From Daucus carota subsp. sativus (lineage: Eukaryota; Streptophyta; Magnoliopsida; Apiales; Apiaceae), in NCBI RefSeq assembly GCF_001625215.2, contig NC_030386.2, forward strand, positions 21,918,545 to 21,982,544: DNA of 64,000 bases, read 5' to 3'. A program made the translations under genes and the position numbers. The first letter of the stretch is position 1, and each line of letters opens with the position of its first letter. Below are positions 63,510 to 64,000 of this stretch, piece by piece. The notes under the pieces were generated by a model. The model did not search any database. It worked only from the letters and a program-made list of their open reading frames with translations, and was not told where the DNA came from.

Positions 63510-64000
63510 TGATATCAAATTACTTTTGGAAAGTTAATTAATTTTGTCAAACTATAATATCAGTTTATCAAACAACTACAATAACTGTTAGATCTACAAA
63601 AACTCCAACTCGAATTATATAAAATGTTTGCCTATTAAATGAATAAAATAATTATGACTTAAAATTTTGAATTTTTGTTCAAGATTAAAGACGCTATAAA
63701 CGAACTTATACGTGTTGATCTTGAATATTATTTTCACAATTTAAAAATCATCAAACAACATCGTAATTTTACTAAAATAAAACATACTGTTAGAGTTAAA
63801 CTCCATAAAGTACGCATTTAAGACGCAGTAAGTACCAGTCATAATCTCTTAGTATAATCATAAATAATATCTTTAATTATTCATATTTTATATATAATTT
63901 ACCATCTTTAAGTAGTTTTAAATATATAATTATCAATTAATTATTAACATCTTTCAACATTTACAATCATTAAGATTATTATTCTACTTATGAGTTATAT
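63510..64000. other. Right end of window, nothing recognised
   Basis: AT-rich, without exon, RNA gene or bounded repeat that I can support. Confidence 0.4.

Overview
The window is nuclear DNA from a flowering plant, almost certainly a eudicot. The evidence is a set of intron-containing genes with clean GT-AG junctions that give canonical plant proteins: a chloroplast inner-envelope protein, an R2R3-MYB, cinnamyl alcohol dehydrogenase, the plant-specific succinate dehydrogenase subunit 6, a PIP-type peptide precursor and basic secretory proteases. They sit in AT-rich DNA crowded with small transposons. The many Stowaway-like, hAT-like and Helitron copies would suit an asterid such as an Apiaceae species, but the sequence does not fix the taxon.

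Layout, left to right. (1) 713-4548 (+): the 3' three exons of TIC21; the transit-peptide exon lies off the window. Its last intron holds a MITE and an 891-bp hAT-like element. (2) 4.6-9.7 kb: no gene; a dense MITE nursery. (3) 9758-10435 (+): an intronless subgroup-22 R2R3-MYB. (4) 10.8-15.5 kb: a Helitron, a 5'-truncated L1-type LINE and a second Helitron, back to back. (5) 15754-22552 (+): a ten-exon UNC-50 gene with a 26-nt microexon. (6) 25925-27799 (-): five-exon CAD. (7) 33258-35365 (-): three-exon SDH6. (8) 37947-38246 (-): a small secreted PIP/PIPL peptide precursor. (9) 39-43 kb: a Helitron, two hAT-like elements and a PIF-like MITE. (10) 43552-46014 (-): a nine-exon acid lipase carrying a frameshift just after the catalytic serine motif. 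(11) 46.4-49.2 kb: a Helitron, a poly(A) retroposon and a hAT-like element. (12) 49373-54057 (+): six-exon methylthioribose kinase (MTK). (13) 56179-56853 and 59062-59736 (-): a tandem pair of single-exon basic secretory proteases. (14) 60-64 kb: AT-rich non-genic DNA with two blocks of recent tandem duplication.

The genes do not form a pathway; they are unrelated housekeeping, defence and signalling genes in ordinary plant gene order. The interest is mainly structural: transposons with readable target-site duplications, four of them hAT-like elements that share ends but carry different subterminal repeat arrays; a hairpin-bearing retroposon present twice; the lipase frameshift; and the double-motif peptide precursor. 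No clear new multi-gene system was found.
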